Assembly: GCA_002900995.3 (NCBI GenBank)
Contig: CM035312.1
Span: 2,229,103-2,293,102 of the forward strand
Direction of reading: 5' to 3'
DNA from: Ganoderma boninense
Taxonomy: Eukaryota; Basidiomycota; Agaricomycetes; Polyporales; Polyporaceae
Length of the DNA: 64,000 bases
Below are positions 58,492 to 64,000 of the stretch, piece by piece. Position 1 is the stretch's first letter; each line of letters begins with the position of its first letter. The position numbers were made by a program, and so were the translations under genes. The notes under the pieces are model-generated. The model saw nothing but the letters and a program-made list of their open reading frames with translations, had not been told where the DNA came from and searched no databases.

Positions 58492-59963
58492 ATGAACGCG
58501 ACTATCTCCGTCGTCGACCTGTGGGTACTTCACTTCTCGGCCTCGAGGCCCCCTCCCGCTGACCATCCTTCCATGCTTAGAGCTGGCCCGCAGGTACGAT
58601 ATACGTAAACGATTGTCTGCCTCTCCGATGATGACGGCCTCGCATTTGTCGTCATCGACAGGTGCTTGGAGAGTACCTCAACTGGGGTCTGATGGGAGCA
58701 CTCACCGTGCAAGTTTGTGAGCGATACGCACCTCCTAGCCCTCTGCTTATTCACGCCAGAGACTAACCCTTCATGTTAACAGATCTTTATCATGTTCTGT
58801 TTCCAGAGGATCCGCGAACAACCCGCGCCTTCGGTGTGGTTTTTCGGTTCTTCTATCCACCTGCATGTCCCTAAAGCGCCCCGCAGTTTATATCATTTTT
58901 GCCATCGAGTGGCTCCAGACCATCCTAATTACCGACGATGCGTTTAACAAATATGCACTCCACTACGGCGATGTGAATAACCTCGTCAAGCTGCGCCTCG
59001 CTTGGTTCAGCGTCCCGGTGCTTGGCGGAATTGTTTCCGCGGCCGTGCAGCTCTACTATGCTCGACGAATATGGCTTCTCAGCAAGTCGGACATCTTAGC
59101 CGGAGTCATTGCCGTTGTATGTACCCTCGAACGCACGTCAGACCCGCGCTTCGCGGAGCTCACGACAATGTGGTCTCGCATAGGTCTCGCTTGCTCAAGG
59201 GGCAGCCGGCATTGCCAGCGGCGTTTTGGTAGGAAATTCGGGTTTCATTTCCAAAGATTTGGGCTGGGTCTTACGTGCACCTCCCGACCATGACAGGTCA
59301 AGAACCGACCGGCGTCGCAGGCCTCGTCACAGGACAAAAGCTTGCCAGCTATCTCGGTGAGCGTGTGGTACCACGAGCACGTTGGATTCGTCCATGCTGA
59401 TACGCCCGACCAACGCAGGCATGGCTGGGAGGAAGTGCGCTAGTCGATGTCATGATAGCGGTTGCAATGACGATTCTCGTACGTCTAGAATCAAGAGTAC
59501 GCATGCCTGCCCACCCGCTCAGCCCACCCCACAGCTGCTACGGACACGGACGGGCTTGAAGCACTCCGACACGATGGTCATGAAGCTCGTGCGTCTCGTC
59601 ATCGAGTCCGGGACCCTCACGGCGACCGTGGCGGTCGTCGCGGTGGTGCTGTTCGCCGCGCTGCCGGGCACGGTGTATTACGAATTCCCGTCCCTCATCC
59701 TGGCGAAGCTGTATGCGAACACGCTCGTCACGTCGCTCAACAACCGTGCGTTCCTGCACAAGCTGAGGCCGGGCGTGAACACGCTGTCGGGCAGCGATTC
59801 TGCGCCGTCGCACTCGCGGGTGTACAACGGTGGGATCGCGTCGCACCACAGGCATTCCAGAAGCATGGTCCGCGTCGATGTGCTGAAGGAAACGAGGGCA
59901 GACTACGAGCTGGGCGGGTTTCCTGTGGGTGCAATATCGAGCTTCCTCGAGTTCTCCGGCTGA
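58492..59963 (+). CDS. DUF6534-type multi-pass membrane protein
   Basis: Eight exons (58492-58593, 58662-58716, 58783-58833, 58887-59116, 59184-59228, 59297-59356, 59419-59478, 59535-59963) join in phase to 343 residues. The family pattern of agaricomycete DUF6534 proteins is clear: EYLNWGLMGALTVQVYLYH, VYIIFAIEWLQTILIT, VPVLGGIVSAAVQLYYARR, AWLGGSALVDVMIAVAMTIL, VIESGTLTATVAVVAVVLFA and LAKLYANTLVTSLNNR. There are about six or seven hydrophobic spans and a polar C-terminal tail. The function is unknown. Its place between the PKS and the adenylate-forming gene allows a role in transport or as a cluster bystander. The first exon is the least certain part. Confidence 0.82.
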
Positions 59964-61377
59964 CTGCGAAATTGGACACAGAAGAGCCGAAGCGACTCCA
60001 TCGCATGAAGTTAGGTGGACATGTTTTCATTTGCTCGGACTTGTATGATGTGGGGGTCCCCAGGGGTCCCCGTGGGGAGTCTGGAGCGGGGCTGTCCTTG
60101 GAGAAGTGGGCAGTGTAGAACGATTATAATAGGGACTGACTAGCTGATTCTGAACGGATGTTTCTATGAGAATCTGTAGTTATCACCTGATGGACTCTTT
60201 GACCTGTTTTCAGGCCATCAAAATCTGACGGGATATACTTAAGGAAGGCCAGGCTTATCTGCGGAGGGTATTATTTCAACTCGTGATTTGCCAGGGAAAT
60301 TACTATACTGCGACTAGTGGTGCCAGGGACCGAGGCGCGAGCGCCGAGCTGGGTCGGAGCTCCGGCGCAGGCAAGCCAATCTAAGTTTGCTTAGAACGAT
60401 AAGCATTGGCTGGCAGGTTGCCGGGATCGAGATTGACTGAATGGGGGCGCTCAAAGCATGTACTAACAGGTACTAACACGCCCGTAGTTGGCCGACCGCT
60501 CGATTATCTCCTGCTTGGTGGCGGTCGGCGGTGGAAAAGCAAGGGTTCAAATATATCGTCAAGGTGTGCGGTAGGACGATGTGGCAAGGACATGCTCCGC
60601 GGGGGGTTTAGCCCCGGAGTGTGGAATCCGAGTGAGTGCCGAGGGTGGGCGCGCAGGGAGAGGAACGCCGCACTAACCTTTGGATTGCCGAGTTGGGACA
60701 TTGTGGCAGGTGCGGTATGTTGGAGCGTATGTCCAAGACAAATGCTGGATGACCTCGCCGGTTGTCAGTGTCACTCAGCCTTTCAGAGTTATGCTGCGCC
60801 GGTTGTTCCGCCTCCATCCCCCGTCGTCTGGCCCCGCTCAGCACCATCCCGTCCTCATCGCCGTCCTCCCAAACGCACCCTTGACTTTCCTCCACGAGGC
60901 CCGCCCGCACATGCCGGACCCGTGGCAGCAAGCTTCCATACTCCCCATCATGATCAACCGCACCACCGCTCGTTCTATCATCCCTGATGAACAGAGCCTG
61001 GGAAGCCCGGTCCGGGCCCTGCTCATCACAATTGGTGTCTGCCCGACCTGCCGGCTCCTGCCGGGTGCCCCCATTCCTCCTCGGCCACCATCAGGCAGCG
61101 AATCCTCTGATGATGAGTCTGATCCAGCCTTTCTGTGCATGTCGATTACGTGGAGCCCTAATGGTCAGGGGATCGGCTACCACAATAGCCGGAAGTCCTC
61201 CCCATCCGACAGGCCCGGGGCTGTTGGCGGAACGTCGCAGCATCTGTCACGAGCCTCACAGCGACGTCTTGCCCTTGGTCCTAACCAAACCAGTAGCAGG
61301 GCTTGGTACAAGTACGATGCAGCTGCCGGCGGCCGTCGGCAACCTCTGTATCACTCCGAGCACACTTCATCCTCGAC
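59964..61377. other. Intergenic region
   Basis: 1.4 kb between two + strand genes. A GC-rich palindromic patch (gggggtccccaggggtccccgtgggg) lies at about 60053-60078, just past the membrane-protein gene. No coding region is supported upstream of 61378. Confidence 0.4.
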
Positions 61378-64000
61378 ATGGCTTCCACCACCTCCGTAGA
61401 GTTCTCCTCTCCCCGGTCCACCGTCGAGTCTGGGAAGGTCAAGTGCGTCCCCGAGCTCTTCGAATGGCACGCTCGCGAGAACGCCAAGCACCCCTTCTTC
61501 CGGTACCACGACGGCGAGAAGGTCAACGACATCAACTGCGAGCAGCTTGCCGACGGCATTCGTCGCGCTGCCCGCTACATTAACACCAAAGTAACGTCCC
61601 CTTCGATTGTAGCCGTCTTCGCGAACGCAGGTGAGTTGCGCTGTCCGAGCGAGGAGCGGAGGAGCTGTAGTGTATCAGGAGAGTATGCTCACCAGAGCGC
61701 CCGCTGCAGATACGGTCTCGTACATCACGACCAGCCTCGGCGTTCTCCGTGCGGGGCACGCCGTCTTTCTTATTTCTGGCCGGAATGTTCCCGCGGCGGT
61801 GGCGGACATGCTGCGCAAGACGGGCTGCCGCGATCTCCTCGTCTCCCCCGACAGCACCATCCAGGCCCTCTCCAACGCCGTGAGAGAGCAAGTCGAAGGC
61901 GTATCGCTCCATACCATCCCCTCGTTTGCCGACCTTTACCCCTCCGATGGGGCTGAGTCTGCTCAAGCGGCAGGCCACCTGCCCGACAAGTACAGCGAGG
62001 AAGACTTGGCGCTGATTGTGCACTCCTCCGGTATGCTTCTCTCTATGATCAGCTACCAATGCTTACGTTTTGTAGGCTCAACGAGCCACCCGAAGCCCAT
62101 TCGATGGACCCACAAGCGCTTGATGAGCATGACCACCGCTCCTTGTAAGAGTGTCCTGTCTAGTATTCTTCCTGATAGTTGTTGACATCTCGGCACATAG
62201 GGCACGGCGATGTAGACCTCGCCCAGTCTGTTCTGAGCGTCCATGGTACACCTATGTTTCACGGAGTCGGCGTCATGATGTATTCCTTTGCGGTACGGTT
62301 TTACATACCGATGCCCCAATGTATCGATGCTGATGGAAAACCGCACTTCTCGCATTCACTAGGCCTCGGCAGGCTGGACCCTTGCGACCTTTCAGCCTCA
62401 GACGCCTCCCGTCATTCCGACGACGGAGAACGTCTTCGATGGCATGATCAAGACCTCCTCCCATTTTGTTACCACTGCGCCGGCGTTCATCGAGGTCAGT
62501 GTCGAGGACTGTGCTGTGTATGTGGAAACCTAGCTTATTTGCATATCGTAGCCGTGGTCTCGCGATCCGAGCAAGGTTATTTTCATGAAGACCATGAGGG
62601 GCATCGTATGTTTGCCCTCTTATATGCGCTGCTATCGATATCTCATTTAGCAACTCAGCTATACGGCGGTGCACCGCTAGACCAAAGGGTCGGGGACGCC
62701 CTTACTGCCCAAGGGGTTACCATCTACTCCGCATACGGCAGGTACGTATCTTCAAAACACTGTTAACCCCATTTGACTGATCGAAATGCCATCAGTTCGG
62801 AATTGGGCCCAATTGCCAAGGCCTACCCTGGTCTGTCCTTGCCGTACTGCCATGGCCTGTCTTCTAACTCACGGTTTTATCCTTCCAGTCCGACCAGGGA
62901 AGGACTGGGAATATTTCGAGGTCAACCCTCAACATGACGCCGTTCTAGTTGACAAGGGTGACAACAGGTCAGAGCTGATCGTCCTGGTGAGAATGCCGCT
63001 GGGTTTTCGTTTGGATGGTGTTGTGACCTATGTCCCGAGTCTTCCCCAGAGGCGCCACTTCCAGTATGCAACACAAAACTAGACGGAAAGGATGCCTATG
63101 CTTCGAACGATTTGCTTGAGCCGCATCCTACCCGGACAGGATGGTGGCGATACTATGGACGCCTAGACGATCAGATCATCCTTTCCAACGGCGAGAAGGT
63201 ATGGGAACAATGCTCGATGTTACGCTCGCTGTCTCTAACATGTATTTATTTACTGTCGAAAGACTAACCCGGGGCCCATTGGTGAGCGTCTTAGCAAGTA
63301 TTCATTCGCGCGTTGAATTAACAATGTTTCCAGAAAATATAATCAGGGAGGACCCTCACGTCCAGAGTTGCGTTGTCTTTGGACAGGGGAGGTTCCAGAA
63401 CGGCGTCCTCATCGAGCCCAAGGCGGACTACAAGTTCGATTCCCAGGATACAGCGGCGCTGGAGGACTTCCGCAACAAGATATGGTATGTATATCTGACT
63501 TCCCATTTTGTTCTCCAGCTGAGCAGCTCCCAAGGGCAACAATCGAGCGTGCCAACGACTTCGCCCCTCAACACTCTCGCATCTTCAAAGAAATGATCAT
63601 TGTGGCCTCCCCGTCGAAGCCATTGACATACGGTATCAAGGGACTGCCGCGCCGAGAACCCGCTATCAACGCCTACAGGGACGAGATTGACGCGGTGTAT
63701 GCTGCGGTAGCTGAGAGTGCGCAGAGCGATATTCCTGGCCCCTCTGCTTGGGACGCCAGCAACGTCCAGGCGTTCCTGCGCGTCGTGGTCGAGAGGGTTC
63801 TCAAGAAGCCTATCGCAGACGAAGCGGATATCTTTAGAAACGGGTGTGACAGGTGAGTGCATCAGGCTCATTAGTATGGTACGATGTTTACCCGTTCGCC
63901 GCAATAGTCTCCAGGCAACCTGGATCCGCAACGCCATATTGCACGCCGTGCGAGAGAAGTCCCCTGCGGCTGCACGGCGCATCCAAGCGAACCTCGTGTT
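61378..64000 (+). CDS. Adenylate-forming reductase-like enzyme (A-T part; runs off the window)
   Basis: NRPS-like enzyme that activates a carboxylic acid as its adenylate and loads it on a carrier domain. Adenylation motifs are present: LALIVHSSGSTSHPKPIRWT (A3), GGAPLDQRVGDAL, TIYSAYGSSELGPI (A5), WWRYYGRLDDQIILSNGEK (A7/A8), and FKEMIIVASPSKPLTYGIKG with the A10-type Lys. A carrier domain follows with its attachment Ser formed across an intron (NGCDS joined to LQATWIRNAI). At least a dozen short-intron exons join in phase with no disruption. The window ends in the carrier domain. By analogy with basidiomycete homologues a C-terminal reductase should follow, but it is not visible. The gene lies in the same block as the PKS and may belong to one pathway. 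Confidence 0.88.

Overview
The window is nuclear DNA from a basidiomycete fungus, most likely a wood-decay agaricomycete; that placement is inferred. It is GC-rich and has closely packed genes on both strands. Most genes are cut by many introns of about 45-60 nt with GT..AG ends. The gene families fit this group: F-box/LRR-like proteins, HNH_2-type proteins, a copper radical oxidase, a DUF6534-type membrane protein, a GH71 mutanase, a reducing polyketide synthase and an adenylate-forming reductase. Exon models were built by hand from splice sites and reading phase. Where every junction keeps phase, the coordinates should be reliable.

Layout. 0.4-13 kb: F-box-like protein; 3-hydroxyanthranilate dioxygenase (-); RAD17-type clamp loader (+); threonyl-tRNA synthetase (-); a decayed HNH-like gene (+). 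13-19 kb: protein kinase (+); sedolisin (S53) protease (-). 19.7-29 kb: three more F-box/LRR-like loci, one with a 51-bp perfect inverted repeat, then a decayed GH71 alpha-1,3-glucanase (-). 29-47.5 kb: LanC-like protein (-); a 3.8 kb stretch with no recognisable gene; membrane-anchored copper radical oxidase (+); alpha/beta hydrolase (+); a head-to-head pair of HNH_2-family genes (one with tryptophan and tyrosine in place of the HNH histidines, one canonical); PUF6-type ribosome-biogenesis protein (-). 48-64 kb: a candidate natural-product locus with a reducing PKS that has a degenerate enoylreductase region and a terminal reductase (-), a DUF6534-type membrane protein (+), and an adenylate-forming enzyme running off the right end (+).

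Two results stand out. First, three HNH_2-family relatives occur in the window. Two share His-to-Trp and His-to-Tyr changes at the positions that align with the HNH histidines, while the neighbouring paralogue keeps the motif. This suggests a retained, nuclease-dead subfamily. Second, the PKS / membrane protein / adenylate-forming enzyme locus looks like a polyene-type biosynthetic cluster.

Single-base reading-frame breaks interrupt otherwise conserved proteins: threonyl-tRNA synthetase (1), sedolisin (4), the decayed HNH-like gene (2), the GH71 gene (several) and possibly the PKS. Other multi-exon genes (RAD17, kinase, LanC-like, oxidase, hydrolase, both intact HNH genes) are clean. Some breaks may therefore be consensus errors in the assembly and others real decay; the sequence alone cannot separate them.
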